64,000 nt of DNA from Ruminococcaceae bacterium UBA5406 (GTDB taxonomy: Bacteria > Bacillota > Clostridia > Oscillospirales > Acutalibacteraceae): assembly GCA_002407675.1 (NCBI GenBank), contig DHNW01000027.1:63328-127327 (forward strand). Direction: 5' to 3'. Positions 1 to 9,000 of the stretch are shown one piece after another (positions within the stretch are counted from its first letter, which is position 1; every line of letters begins with the position of its first letter). The notes below the pieces were generated by a model. That model had not been told where the DNA came from. It did not search any database and saw only the letters and a program-made list of their open reading frames with translations. A program made the position numbers and the translations under genes.

Positions 1-1
1 T

Positions 2-35
2 ATCCCGCCGCCCGAAATGGGCGGCGGGATTTTTT
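2..35 (+). terminator. Rho-independent terminator
   Basis: A perfect 12-bp stem (2-13 with 19-30, loop GAAAT) is followed by a run of T. It ends a transcript coming from upstream of the window. Confidence 0.9.
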
Positions 36-90
36 ACTGTTTTTTCTGAAGAAGATTACAATTTTGTCAAAAGGTTTACATGTTTGTCGT

Positions 91-119
91 TTGATTTTTT
101 GCCAAAAAACAAGTATAAT
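91..119 (+). promoter_or_regulatory. Promoter of the ABC transporter operon
   Basis: TTGATT and TATAAT are separated by 17 bp, about 40 bp upstream of the chosen start of the ABC ATPase gene. The -10 is a perfect consensus. Confidence 0.6.
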
Positions 120-161
120 AAATGGTATATTATGCTATTTCCTCCGGGAAGGGGGAGTCCT

Positions 162-887
162 ATGGGGGAATCGATTATCCGGATCCAAGATGTCCGGAAA
201 GTTTACTTGATCGGGAAGGAGCGTGTCGTGGCGGTCGGCCGCATCAGCCTGGATATTTCCAAAGGGGAGATCTGCTGCATTCTCGGCCCGTCCGGTTCCG
301 GAAAATCAACCCTGCTGAATATTATGGCCGGGCTGGAGCGGCCTTCCCGCGGAAAAATCGTGATCGGCGGGACGGACGTGACCCGGTTTTCAGAAAAGAA
401 ATGGGCGCTGTTCCGCCAGGGAAATATCGGATTTGTGTTCCAGTCCTACAATTTGATGCCGACAATGACCGCCGTGGAGAATGTAGCGCTCCCGCTTACG
501 TTCTGCGGCATGAACCGTGAAAAGCGCACGCGCATGGCCGTGCAGATGCTGAAAGCCGTGCATTTGGGCAGCCGCCTGATGCACCGCCCCACGCAGATGA
601 GCGGCGGGCAGCAGCAGCGGGTGGGCATTGCGCGCGCCTTTATCGCGCACCCCAAAATCGTGTTTGCCGATGAACCTACCGGCAACTTGGATACCAAAAC
701 AAGCCGCGAGGTCATGGAGCTGATGGTTGCCATGGCAAAAAAATACGGTGAAACGCTTGTAATCGTTACGCATGACCCGGATATTGCAAAATACGCGGAC
801 CGGATTCTCACAATACGCGACGGCAGGCTGCTTTCAGACAAACCAAATCATTCAGTTTATGGGAATAAGGAGGAGCAAGCGGTATGA
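162..887 (+). CDS. ABC transporter ATP-binding protein (LolD/MacB type)
   Basis: This 241-residue ATPase powers the permease encoded two genes downstream. Visible motifs are Walker A GPSGSGKST (residues 42-50), the Q-loop in VFQSYNLMP, the signature MSGGQQQR, Walker B IVFADEP followed by TGNLD, and the H-loop THD. The order and spacing fit the MacB/LolD subfamily, whose members work with FtsX-fold permeases in export or mechanotransmission rather than nutrient import. I chose the ATG at 162 because AAGGGGGAG lies just upstream; an in-frame start at 84 would overlap the promoter. The stop overlaps the next start in ATGA, so the three genes look translationally coupled. The substrate cannot be told from the sequence. 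Confidence 0.92.
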   Translation: MGESIIRIQDVRKVYLIGKERVVAVGRISLDISKGEICCILGPSGSGKSTLLNIMAGLERPSRGKIVIGGTDVTRFSEKKWALFRQGNIGFVFQSYNLMPTMTAVENVALPLTFCGMNREKRTRMAVQMLKAVHLGSRLMHRPTQMSGGQQQRVGIARAFIAHPKIVFADEPTGNLDTKTSREVMELMVAMAKKYGETLVIVTHDPDIAKYADRILTIRDGRLLSDKPNHSVYGNKEEQAV

Positions 888-2761
888 AAAAGCGAAGCCG
901 GGCAGTCGTATTTTTGCTTGCAGCAGCAATTGCGGTATCTTCCGCGCTGTGCGGGGGTGTTTCGGCCAAGGCGAGTTCCAGCCTGCCGGATCCGCGCGTG
1001 GGACTGAGCGGGGATGCGTCTTCCCCTGCGAGTATTGCCGTCGGGAGTCTTTTCGATTTGGATTTAACTTTTACGCACACCTTTTTGAACCCAAGCGATA
1101 ACGATACCTATGATCATGTGCGTAATGCGGTGTTAGGAAATACAAACTCTTATGCCGAGATTGATGTAACCAGCGAAACCGGCTCCATCCATTGCGGAAA
1201 AACCAAATATATTGTAGACATTGAGCCGCCGGACGACGATGAAAAGACCCTTACATACGAGCTATACATTCCCCAAAAAGAACTGAAACGGACCGGAAGC
1301 GGGTTCGGAGTTTTAAAATTCAAGATTACATATTATACAGATAATAACGAAAAATTACAACAAGATGAAAGCGATAAAGACGTCCCGTCTTTCACCGCCG
1401 AATATCAGGTTTTCCCCAAGCTGGCAGGTTCAAAAGACAAGGGGGAAGGCAAGCTGGCGGTTCAGTCCTTCCGGCTGGATCACAGCCCCATAAAAGAAGG
1501 GGAGACGTTCAGCCTGACCGTTGCGGTAAAAAACACGGGCAGCGTGCCGTGCGACCACGTGGCATGCGTGCTGGACCTGCCGGCGGATTCCGGCCTAAGC
1601 GTCAAAGGCCAGACCGACACGAAGAACCTTTCCTCGCTCGCGGCGGGGGCAGAGCAGAATTTCACGTACCCGCTGGCCTGCCTCAGCAAAATGGCAACGT
1701 CCAGCTACGCGGCGACCGTAACGCTCTCGTCGGATGAATCCGACGCGGCCTCTTCCAAAATCTATATTCCCGTCACCGGAACGAAAACTGATAAAGACGA
1801 CACCGGCAAGGTGGGCCAGAGCAAACCGCAGATCATTGTGGAAAGCTACGATTACGGGGGCAAAGCCGTGACCGGCGGGCAGGAGTTCAATCTTTCCATG
1901 AAAATCCGGAATACCGGCTCCATTGCCATTGGAAACTGCAAAATGACCGTCGGCTCGTCTTCGGATGACAAAGACACAGCGGCAGCGGCGGGCAGCGTTT
2001 TTACCCCCGCGAAATCATCCAATACATTTTTTATCCCCCAAATTGCGCCGGGTGCGGCGGTTCAGAAGTCGATTGCGCTGCTGCCCAAAACGGATGCCGC
2101 GCCCAATTCATACGGGGTCACCGTCACGTTTGATTACGACGCCGTGGTGGACAACAAGCGCCAGGCGCTGAATGCTTCCGAGACTATCACCATTCCTCTC
2201 ACGCAGCCCGACCGGTTTGAAGTGGGCGAGCCGGAAACTGATGACCAGATGTTCGTCGGTGAAGATGGTCAGCTGAGCATCAGCTACGTCAACAAAGGGA
2301 AAAGCAAAATTTATAATCTTGCGGTTAAGCTGGAAGGCAACTTTGAAACGAAAGACGGAGATTCCTATATCGGCAACCTGGATTCCGGGGCCAGTGACAA
2401 TTTTGAGGCGTCTCTGCAGCCGGCTAAGGCCGGTACTCTTAAGGGAACGGCGACGTTTACATACGAGGATTCTACGGGGAAAACCCGCAAAATCGTCAAG
2501 TCGTTTTCGGGGGAAGTTACCGCTGAAGAAGAGCCTGGAAGTGTCGCTGGAGCCATGAATGGTATGCAGGGAAAAAAAGGAGCAAAATCCGCCAAAAGCA
2601 GCGGCCTCGGCTGGAAGCTGTGGCTTATTATCGGCTGTGCGGCCGCTGCAGGCGTTGTGGTAACGGTCATTCTTGTAAAACGTCATAAGGCAAAAAAAAG
2701 GCGCCTCCTTGAAGAAGCGGATGATTATGACGACGATCTGCCCGGAGGGGATGCAAAATGA
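884..2761 (+). CDS. Secreted, membrane-anchored CARDB-like protein of the ABC operon
   Basis: A 625-residue protein with a signal peptide (about residues 1-31, ending near VSAKA). It has a large extracellular part made of repeated beta-sandwich segments, a single membrane helix near residues 578-600, and a basic then acidic cytoplasmic tail. The repeats contain phrases such as VAVKNTGSVPCDH and MKIRNTGSIAIGNC, typical of CARDB or COG1361 S-layer-like domains. It overlaps the ATPase gene by 4 bp and the permease gene by 4 bp. It is therefore probably the extracellular partner of this MacB-like transporter, taking the place of a periplasmic adaptor. That role is inferred from position only. Confidence 0.8.
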   Translation: MKKRSRAVVFLLAAAIAVSSALCGGVSAKASSSLPDPRVGLSGDASSPASIAVGSLFDLDLTFTHTFLNPSDNDTYDHVRNAVLGNTNSYAEIDVTSETGSIHCGKTKYIVDIEPPDDDEKTLTYELYIPQKELKRTGSGFGVLKFKITYYTDNNEKLQQDESDKDVPSFTAEYQVFPKLAGSKDKGEGKLAVQSFRLDHSPIKEGETFSLTVAVKNTGSVPCDHVACVLDLPADSGLSVKGQTDTKNLSSLAAGAEQNFTYPLACLSKMATSSYAATVTLSSDESDAASSKIYIPVTGTKTDKDDTGKVGQSKPQIIVESYDYGGKAVTGGQEFNLSMKIRNTGSIAIGNCKMTVGSSSDDKDTAAAAGSVFTPAKSSNTFFIPQIAPGAAVQKSIALLPKTDAAPNSYGVTVTFDYDAVVDNKRQALNASETITIPLTQPDRFEVGEPETDDQMFVGEDGQLSISYVNKGKSKIYNLAVKLEGNFETKDGDSYIGNLDSGASDNFEASLQPAKAGTLKGTATFTYEDSTGKTRKIVKSFSGEVTAEEEPGSVAGAMNGMQGKKGAKSAKSSGLGWKLWLIIGCAAAAGVVVTVILVKRHKAKKRRLLEEADDYDDDLPGGDAK

Positions 2762-4191
2762 AATTCCGGGACATGATCGCCATGGCGGTCGGGAGCCTGT
2801 TTAAGCGCAAGGTGCGCACGTTCCTGACGGTTGCGGGTGTGGTTATCGGAACCTGCGCTATTGTTGTCATGCTCTCGCTGGGGTTTGGGCTCCGGCAGAG
2901 CATGGAGAACGCGCTGAAACAGATGGGGGATCTTACGGTGATTACCATCTATAATGGGAATGGAGGCAGTTCCTCGGAATCCGAATCCGGCAGCCAGAGT
3001 GCGCTGGATGACCGTGCCCTTAAAAAAATCTCGGAGATCCCGAATGTAACTGCCGTCACGCCCATTTATTACCTAAGCCCGTCCGTGGTAAACGTGACCT
3101 GCCGGAAGAAATATCAGTTTCAGGGAATGATTTACGGTGTGGCGATGGATTCGCTTAAAGAGTTTGGATATCAGGCGGCAGACGGCTCTTTGCCGAAGAA
3201 AGACAGTGCAGTGGAAGAAATTCTGTTTGGCAGCGATTCCGCGTACGATTTTATCGACACCAAAAAAAAACATAACCGCCGAATCAACCGGCGGCCTGAT
3301 AAAAAAGGAAACCTGCCCAAAGCGTATGTGGATCTGATGGAGGACAAATTTTTCCTTGCAGTCAATACGAGAAGCGATTCCGAGCAGGACACAAAGGGGA
3401 TAGACATCGCTGAAACAGACAGCGGCACAGCGTCTGCTTCAAAGCAAAAAGCCGTCCAGCTGTCTGTAGCAGGCGTTCTTGCCGAGGATTACAGCAAGAA
3501 CCCGCAGCCGAGCGACTGCATCTTTATGGATATTTCCTACGCGAAGAAACTCCAGGAAAAATACAATAAGCTGAATAAAATCAAAGAAGATTCCAAAAGC
3601 CAGGGATACGATACCGCCTGCGTGAAAGTTTCCTCTATCGACAAAGTTTCCGAAGCACAGGAATCCATCAAAAGTATGGGCTTTGAGGTGTACAGTATGG
3701 AAACACAGCGGAGCGCCGAAGAAAAACAGATCCGCACGGTGCAGATGATTCTCGGCGGCCTCGGCGCGATTTCCCTGCTTGTGGCGGCCCTGGGCATCAC
3801 AAACACGATGATCATGTCCATCTATGAACGGACACGCGAGATTGGGATCATGAAAGTCCTTGGCTGTGTGGTGCGCAATATCCGCACGATGTTCCTTATA
3901 GAAGCAGGCGCAATCGGATTTCTCGGCGGTGTGGCCGGGACGGGCATCAGCTATGGTTTCTCAGTCCTCATTAACCATATTGCTGCGCAGCATATGGGGT
4001 CAGCCGGGGCAGAAGCGGCAGTGGAAGCGGGTGAAGCCGCCGCACAGACGGCCATCCAAATTTCCATTATCCCGCCGTGGCTTGCGGTGGGGGCCGTGCT
4101 GTTCGCCACAGCGGTTGGGCTGCTTTCCGGTCTCTACCCGGCAAACCGGGCTGTGAAGATCAGTGCGCTGACGGCTATTAAACAAGAATAG
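2758..4191 (+). CDS. MacB/FtsX-family ABC permease
   Basis: A 477-residue permease with the MacB layout. A first membrane helix (about residues 20-45) is followed by a long extracellular MacB_PCD-type domain. Three C-terminal helices form the FtsX domain, with the motif ITNTMIMSIYERTREIGIMK before the second helix. The extracellular loop holds a lysine-rich stretch. The start overlaps the stop of the CARDB-like gene. It should form a dimer with two copies of the ATPase at 162-887. The gene ends one base before a convergent minus-strand gene, and I see no terminator between them. Confidence 0.9.
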   Translation: MKFRDMIAMAVGSLFKRKVRTFLTVAGVVIGTCAIVVMLSLGFGLRQSMENALKQMGDLTVITIYNGNGGSSSESESGSQSALDDRALKKISEIPNVTAVTPIYYLSPSVVNVTCRKKYQFQGMIYGVAMDSLKEFGYQAADGSLPKKDSAVEEILFGSDSAYDFIDTKKKHNRRINRRPDKKGNLPKAYVDLMEDKFFLAVNTRSDSEQDTKGIDIAETDSGTASASKQKAVQLSVAGVLAEDYSKNPQPSDCIFMDISYAKKLQEKYNKLNKIKEDSKSQGYDTACVKVSSIDKVSEAQESIKSMGFEVYSMETQRSAEEKQIRTVQMILGGLGAISLLVAALGITNTMIMSIYERTREIGIMKVLGCVVRNIRTMFLIEAGAIGFLGGVAGTGISYGFSVLINHIAAQHMGSAGAEAAVEAGEAAAQTAIQISIIPPWLAVGAVLFATAVGLLSGLYPANRAVKISALTAIKQE

Positions 4192-4192
4192 T

Positions 4193-5221
4193 TTACCCGC
4201 CTGCAACAGAAGCCGCCTGCGATTTTTTGTAGTCCTCGTTCCACTGAGCGTAGGCGCTTTCAGAACGGTGATCCGAAAGGGAATAGTTTTCTTTCAGGTA
4301 CTTTCCCAAGTAATCGCTGGTTTTCACTGCACCCCAGATATTCAGGTGCCCGGCATTGTTCATATCCTGTGAAAAATCCAGCCCGATTTCATCCATCCGG
4401 TCGCACAGGTCAAGAAACGCGACGCCGTTTTTCTCTGCCACATCGGCAACCGTGTTAAACATGGCTTCGCAGTCGTTCACCCATCCGTCTTCTTTGTTGG
4501 AATCGGTGTAATCGCACGGCAGATTGATCAGCAGAAGCGGAAAATTTTCTTTTTTAGAAAGCCATATGATTTTATTGAGATAACTCAGCGTTTTCGGCGG
4601 GATGGCGTCTTTTTTCTGCGTATTGGCATAAGAAATGTCCTGCTTTCCGTAATGGCTGGTTCCCGCTCCGAAGCCTTTTGCATAATAGACCGAAGCGCTG
4701 TCGTAGGTAAAGTCTTTTTGGGTCAGTGATGACCAGCGGAAGTGATATTTCAGCATCGGAAAGTAATAGAAAAGACGTTCGTCAAACGGGACGCAGTTAT
4801 GAATGGCCTGCACTTTATTGAGGGAAAAGTGCACGTTGTCGAGGGCGTTGCTTACAAAACCCGAAACGCCGTACGGATCTGTCATGCCCAGGTAGTACAC
4901 GTCCACCACCACAAGCGGATTTTTGTGCTTTTTCAGCACTTCTTTCAGAAGATAATAAGTCACGTCAATCGGTTGCCCGCCGGTTGCGTAATTGAAACTG
5001 GAAATTCCGTATTCATGCCAAAGGACGTTTGGGTCGATTCCGCCGTTCATGTGGCTGGAACCCATCAGAACTACGTCATATGTGTCATCAGATTTATAAA
5101 GACCCTGCAGGAGTTTCCCCCGGTGGTCAATCTTATAGGTGAACAGCGGAGAAAATGCGGCGAGGATCGTCCCTATGATTACAAGGAAAAGACAGCTTTT
5201 CCAGATTGCTTTTTTCACCAT
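4193..5221 (-). CDS. SGNH-type O-acetyltransferase partner protein (DltD/AlgJ-like)
   Basis: A 342-residue protein with an N-terminal signal anchor (about residues 8-28) and an extracellular SGNH-hydrolase-like domain. The block I serine lies in VVLMGSSHMNGG. The C-terminal catalytic pair Asp...His is likely in DMNNAGHLN. It follows the MBOAT acyltransferase gene by 12 bp, the standard arrangement for systems in which MBOAT moves an acyl group across the membrane and the SGNH partner passes it to a surface polymer. The polymer is not identifiable here. ATG at 5221 is the only good start. Confidence 0.82.
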   Translation of the reverse strand: MVKKAIWKSCLFLVIIGTILAAFSPLFTYKIDHRGKLLQGLYKSDDTYDVVLMGSSHMNGGIDPNVLWHEYGISSFNYATGGQPIDVTYYLLKEVLKKHKNPLVVVDVYYLGMTDPYGVSGFVSNALDNVHFSLNKVQAIHNCVPFDERLFYYFPMLKYHFRWSSLTQKDFTYDSASVYYAKGFGAGTSHYGKQDISYANTQKKDAIPPKTLSYLNKIIWLSKKENFPLLLINLPCDYTDSNKEDGWVNDCEAMFNTVADVAEKNGVAFLDLCDRMDEIGLDFSQDMNNAGHLNIWGAVKTSDYLGKYLKENYSLSDHRSESAYAQWNEDYKKSQAASVAGG

Positions 5222-5233
5222 GCCCCGGCCCCT

Positions 5234-6718
5234 TTAAAATTGAAAATAAATGAACTGCGACGGACTTTGCAGCGGACCATAAATCCCAAAAATCAAGATG
5301 ACCATTGTGCCTGCGATATATACGGCCCAGCGGCAGACGGGGCCGCGGTTCAGCAGACTCTGCCGCAGATCCCTCCGGCGGCTGAGCAGATCTGCCGCCG
5401 TAACGGCGGCAATGCCGAGAAGCGCCGCCCAGAAATCCGGTGCCGCAAGGCCAAGGCTGAACAGGGAACCGTTCCAGAGAGCCGCCGGGTTAAACCGGAA
5501 GAGATTGCCGATAAGCACAGTCGCATCCCAGAGCGAATTTGCGCGGAAAAAGATCCACGCGAAATCCACCAGCACAAACGTGGCCGCAGCGCGGTACAGC
5601 CGTACGGGAAAGGAGTTTTCCCGGATCCCAAGTTTTTGTTCCGCGCGCTGTTTGGCCGGCCTTGTCAGCAGGCCTATTACCTGGTAAACACCGTGCAGCA
5701 AGCCCCAGATGACGAAAGTCATCGCCGCGCCGTGCCAGAGTCCGCAGACGGCAAACACGATCATCAGGTTCAGGCAGTGGCGCCATTTCGAGCAGCGGTT
5801 GCCGCCCAGCGGGATATACAGGTAGTCGCGGAACCACGCGCCCAGCGTGATGTGCCATCTCCGCCAGAACTCCTTGATGGATTTTGAAAAATACGGCTTG
5901 TCAAAGTTCTTTGTCAGGCGGAACCCCATCACCTGCGCTGCGCCGATGGCAATGTTGGAATATCCGGCAAAATCGCAGTAGATTTGAAAAGCGAAAAACA
6001 CGGTCGCTACGGCAACTTCCAGCCCGGAATATTTTTGCGGACTGTTGTAAACCGTATTCACCAGCGTGGCAAGCCTGTCTGCAACGGCCGTTTTCTGAAA
6101 GTAGCCCCACAGCATCAGCAGCAGGCCCTTCCGCGCACGGTCGTAGTCAAACGTATGGACTTCGTCAAATTGGGGCAGCAGATCTTTTGATTTTTCAATC
6201 GGCCCTGCAACCAGCTGTGGGAAAAACGACACAAACAGCGCATATTTTCCAAGGTTCTTCTCAGGCTTGATGTCACCGCGGTACACGTCCACCGTGTAAC
6301 TGAGAGCCTGAAATGTATAAAACGAAATTCCGACCGGAAGAAGCAGGTCAAATTGGACCGCCTGCGCCGAGATGCCGAAGATATGAAGAATTTCAGCGTA
6401 CAAGCCGCAGAAGAAATCGAGATACTTAAAAACAACCAGAATGCCGATATTTACGAAAACGCTGAGTGCCACCCAGATCTTTTTCCTGCGCACGGTGTTC
6501 GGCCGTTTTCGGAGATCCTCCCGGCCAATCAGAAGACCGCTTGTCCATGTAACCACAGTGGAAACCGCCAGAAGAATGGCGTAATACGGGTTCCAGCTCA
6601 TAAAGAAGTAATAGCTGGCGGCTAAAAGCCAAGCCCAGCGGGCTTTCTGCGGAATTACGAAATACAGGATGGTGACAGCCGGAAAAAAGATCAGGAACTG
6701 GATCGAAGTAAACGACAA
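5234..6718 (-). CDS. MBOAT family O-acyltransferase (AlgI-like)
   Basis: A 494-residue polytopic membrane protein of the MBOAT family. The family block RRWHITLGAWFRDYLYIPLGG is present, as is the conserved membrane histidine in GLWHGAAMTFVIWGLLHG. The family moves acyl groups from a cytoplasmic donor to an extracellular acceptor, as in alginate acetylation or teichoic-acid D-alanylation. The length fits AlgI (about 480-520). The start appears to be TTG, preceded by GGAGGGG. It forms an operon with the SGNH protein. No Dlt ligase or alginate gene is nearby, so I favour polysaccharide O-acetylation without naming the polymer. Confidence 0.9.
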   Translation of the reverse strand: MSFTSIQFLIFFPAVTILYFVIPQKARWAWLLAASYYFFMSWNPYYAILLAVSTVVTWTSGLLIGREDLRKRPNTVRRKKIWVALSVFVNIGILVVFKYLDFFCGLYAEILHIFGISAQAVQFDLLLPVGISFYTFQALSYTVDVYRGDIKPEKNLGKYALFVSFFPQLVAGPIEKSKDLLPQFDEVHTFDYDRARKGLLLMLWGYFQKTAVADRLATLVNTVYNSPQKYSGLEVAVATVFFAFQIYCDFAGYSNIAIGAAQVMGFRLTKNFDKPYFSKSIKEFWRRWHITLGAWFRDYLYIPLGGNRCSKWRHCLNLMIVFAVCGLWHGAAMTFVIWGLLHGVYQVIGLLTRPAKQRAEQKLGIRENSFPVRLYRAAATFVLVDFAWIFFRANSLWDATVLIGNLFRFNPAALWNGSLFSLGLAAPDFWAALLGIAAVTAADLLSRRRDLRQSLLNRGPVCRWAVYIAGTMVILIFGIYGPLQSPSQFIYFQF

Positions 6719-6817
6719 ACAGATTCCCCTCCAAAACGTCGGCTGCGGCGGACGCTCTATATTTTTAAAAATGAAACAAAATGAAACCTCTTAATTAAAC
6801 CTCATTGGTTCCATTCA

Positions 6818-6837
6818 ATTTACATTTTTCTGTAAAT
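6818..6837. promoter_or_regulatory. Inverted repeat upstream of the MBOAT operon
   Basis: ATTTACA and TGTAAAT are separated by 6 bp in the 188-bp AT-rich space upstream of the minus-strand MBOAT gene. It could be an operator. No regulator can be assigned. Confidence 0.35.
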
Positions 6838-6906
6838 ATTTTTTGACCAATTATAAACTCGAGTTTCATAAAGCCAAAAGCCGGCGGGCCGGAACTTTTT
6901 CCGGCT

Positions 6907-8139
6907 CTATCGCTTTGGCCCGGAAAGCCACAGCTCCAGCGCAATGCCCGTCACAATACAGAATCCGCAGGCGAGCATCCCCACCAGGTAGGCGGGCATC
7001 CGATTCTCAACCAGGTTTATGGCAGCCGGCGCACTTTTGAGGGCAGCGTCGGCGGAATCGGATTGGGGAGCCGTCAGTATTACTGCGGTTCCGCTTTCCG
7101 ATTGCGCGGATTCAGGGCAGGCCGCACCACCGGATTCGAAAACCTTCTTCCGGGACAGACCGGCGTCCGAGAAGCCGGCTGATTCCGGACCTTCTGCCGT
7201 GCCGCCGGGAGGAACGCCTGAACTGGAACGTTTTTCCGAAAGCACGGATTCCGCCGGCCGCGCCCGGCTGGTGTCCGGAAGGGATACTTCCAGACACTTC
7301 GTTTTCGCGGCGCGCGTGACGTCCACTTCGTATACCTGGGTGTTCTTTTTATCGGCGGAAGTTACCCGTATGACAATCGGCGTAGAGGTACCCGCCGCGC
7401 CGAGGCTTTTCCGGCTGACGGAAACGGAAGCGCCGGCAGCCGCTTCCGCCCGGAATGAAACGGAGCGCACGCTTGACGCCACGGTCAGGGCATACCGGCA
7501 GATCCCCGGGTCAAACTCCGGGCTTAGCTTTCCTTCCGAAGGCTCCAGCGCCGTCAGGCAGGCTTTTCCGGATTTTGTCCGGGAAATTTCCAGAGTGAAA
7601 TTTTTCGAACAGATCCCCGAAAGGCCTGTCCCGCTGTAGTCACAGATTTCATCCACCTGCGCATCCAGTTCCGCTGTGTCGGGCGAAGCATTTTTCTTGA
7701 CTTCAAAAACATAGGTAAGAACGGTGCCGTATAGTTTAGGCGCGCTTTTCCTTCCCTTTTTGGCGTTGCACACATAAACCGAACAAACCGGATTAGAGGC
7801 ACTGTTTGTTTGCAGAGTTCCGCTTTTCAGCCGGGACGACTGTTCAGTGCCGACAAACCGCAGGCTTGAATCATCATACTGCACTTTCGCGCGGAAACCG
7901 GCCGCGGCAACGCTTTGGTCGGCCCGGATCTTCAGCCGGACAAGGTCCCCGGGCACAGCCTGGAGGCAGTCCGTTTGAAACGAAAAGTAATTGGAGGAAG
8001 CCCGCACGGGCACCGGCAAAAAAGCGGCAGCCAGAAAAAGCGCGCAGAGTATAACTCCAATTCTGCGAAAACTTGCTGCAAGCTTCCTAAAAACAGCAGC
8101 CTTTCCATTTCGGGAAAACTGCTGAAAAAAAGCGGGCAA
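6907..8139 (-). CDS. Cohesin-like and cadherin-like surface protein
   Basis: A 410-residue protein with an unusually long basic N-terminus, then a signal helix (about residues 27-47). A cohesin-like beta sandwich follows (about 50-185, with YDDSSLRFVG and YVFEVKK). Next comes a cadherin-like beta-sandwich domain (about 190-275, with GKLSPEFDPGICRYALTV and VYEVDVTR). A Pro/Ser/Gly-rich linker and a C-terminal membrane helix (about 383-405) end the protein. This is the layout of Clostridia cell-surface display proteins. No dockerin protein is visible in the window, so the cohesin-like part may not bind dockerins. A shorter start near residue 27 is possible. It abuts the next minus-strand gene upstream. 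Confidence 0.7.
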   Translation of the reverse strand: MPAFFQQFSRNGKAAVFRKLAASFRRIGVILCALFLAAAFLPVPVRASSNYFSFQTDCLQAVPGDLVRLKIRADQSVAAAGFRAKVQYDDSSLRFVGTEQSSRLKSGTLQTNSASNPVCSVYVCNAKKGRKSAPKLYGTVLTYVFEVKKNASPDTAELDAQVDEICDYSGTGLSGICSKNFTLEISRTKSGKACLTALEPSEGKLSPEFDPGICRYALTVASSVRSVSFRAEAAAGASVSVSRKSLGAAGTSTPIVIRVTSADKKNTQVYEVDVTRAAKTKCLEVSLPDTSRARPAESVLSEKRSSSGVPPGGTAEGPESAGFSDAGLSRKKVFESGGAACPESAQSESGTAVILTAPQSDSADAALKSAPAAINLVENRMPAYLVGMLACGFCIVTGIALELWLSGPKR

Positions 8140-8141
8140 AA

Positions 8142-8669
8142 TCAGGCCGTTACCGTATTCTGTTCCATCCCGGCGCGCGCAATCTCACGGATGCGCCTTT
8201 TGCGCAGAGTCTGCAAACGGAAACGGTTGTAGCGCTGCACAAGAGCAAAAGGCACGTTCCCGATCATTACGAACAGAGAAGTTAAAAGGCCCACGAGCAG
8301 CGGATTCACCAGCAGCATTACAATGGCGCATAAACAGTTTTTGCGGTGGACCCATTCTCCGCGGCAGGTTTCCAAAATGAATTCATCCAGGTATTCAATG
8401 GAATCATTTTTCAGATGGGTTTTTGAAAATCCACCTTTCCCAATATGCTGCGGAATCCGATCCTTCCAAGACTGGATCTTCAAGTTCTCCCGGTACCAGC
8501 GTCCCCCGCGTTCCCACGGCTTTGCCGCGTAGCATTCTTTCGACTCGTCAAATTTGGAATTGGGAAGTCTCTGACCGAGAGCCAGCGTGAGCCCATGCCA
8601 CAGCGCGGCTATCAGCACATTCCAAAAAAAGATAACCAGAAACGAGGAGTTTTTCAGCATTGCAGTCAC
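8142..8669 (-). CDS. CrtO-like membrane acyltransferase family protein
   Basis: A 175-residue protein with hydrophobic N- and C-terminal segments and a conserved middle part: GGRWYRENLKIQSWKDRIP, then FILETCRGEWVHRKN, then GNVPFALVQRYNRFRL. These blocks match the family of glycosyl-4,4'-diaponeurosporenoate acyltransferase (CrtO of the staphyloxanthin pathway). No carotenoid gene is nearby, so the acceptor is probably another lipid or surface glycan. The gene ends 2 bp before the cohesin-like gene, so the two are co-transcribed. A good minus-strand promoter lies at 8736-8764. Confidence 0.65.
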   Translation of the reverse strand: MTAMLKNSSFLVIFFWNVLIAALWHGLTLALGQRLPNSKFDESKECYAAKPWERGGRWYRENLKIQSWKDRIPQHIGKGGFSKTHLKNDSIEYLDEFILETCRGEWVHRKNCLCAIVMLLVNPLLVGLLTSLFVMIGNVPFALVQRYNRFRLQTLRKRRIREIARAGMEQNTVTA

Positions 8670-8680
8670 TTCCCTTTCTC

Positions 8681-8706
8681 AATTCTATCTGCAAATTCTA
8701 TCTGCA
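8681..8706. repeat. Two tandem copies of a 13-bp unit
   Basis: AATTCTATCTGCA occurs twice head to tail in the 5' leader of the CrtO-like gene. It is a recent small duplication with no clear role. Confidence 0.6.
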
Positions 8707-8735
8707 GCAGCAAATACTGCTATTCCCCTAGCTTT

Positions 8736-8764
8736 AGTATAATACGAAACCGGTCGGGGTGCAA
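8736..8764 (-). promoter_or_regulatory. Promoter for the CrtO-like and cohesin-like genes
   Basis: On the minus strand TTGCAC and TATACT are separated by 17 bp, about 65 bp upstream of the gene starting at 8669. Apart from this, the divergent promoter at 8936 and the tandem repeat, the 330-bp space 8670-9000 shows nothing. Confidence 0.55.
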
Positions 8765-8935
8765 GGGAAAAGATGTTGAAAAAGCACCTGTTTTCGGTAA
8801 AACAATCAGGATAGTTTGCCCGTTTCCTTTAAAACCTTTGTGGCAAAAACAGTAATCCCGTGTGCTGGGCAGCCAACATCCTTTCCTAACATATCGTATG
8901 AAGGCCGGGAAAGGATCGTTCCGAAAGACTTTCGA

Positions 8936-8983
8936 TTGACAAATAAACATTTACATGATATATTTACTGATACAATAAACATT
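8936..8983 (+). promoter_or_regulatory. Promoter with two direct repeats before the DUF2087 regulator
   Basis: TTGACA and TATATT are separated by 17 bp. The 10-mer AATAAACATT occurs twice (8942-8951 within the spacer, and 8974-8983 just past the start site). The repeats are placed where a repressor would block the promoter, so autoregulation is plausible. Confidence 0.55.
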
Positions 8984-9000
8984 ATTGGAGATTAAACAAT

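Noticed and set aside
4742..5887. A 381-codon plus-strand frame opposite the SGNH and MBOAT genes
   Set aside because: Both minus-strand genes show conserved motifs and operon structure; the plus frame shows neither.
8720..8950. A 76-codon minus-strand frame in the 8.7-9.0 kb space
   Set aside because: It overlaps both promoters of that space and lacks a ribosome site.
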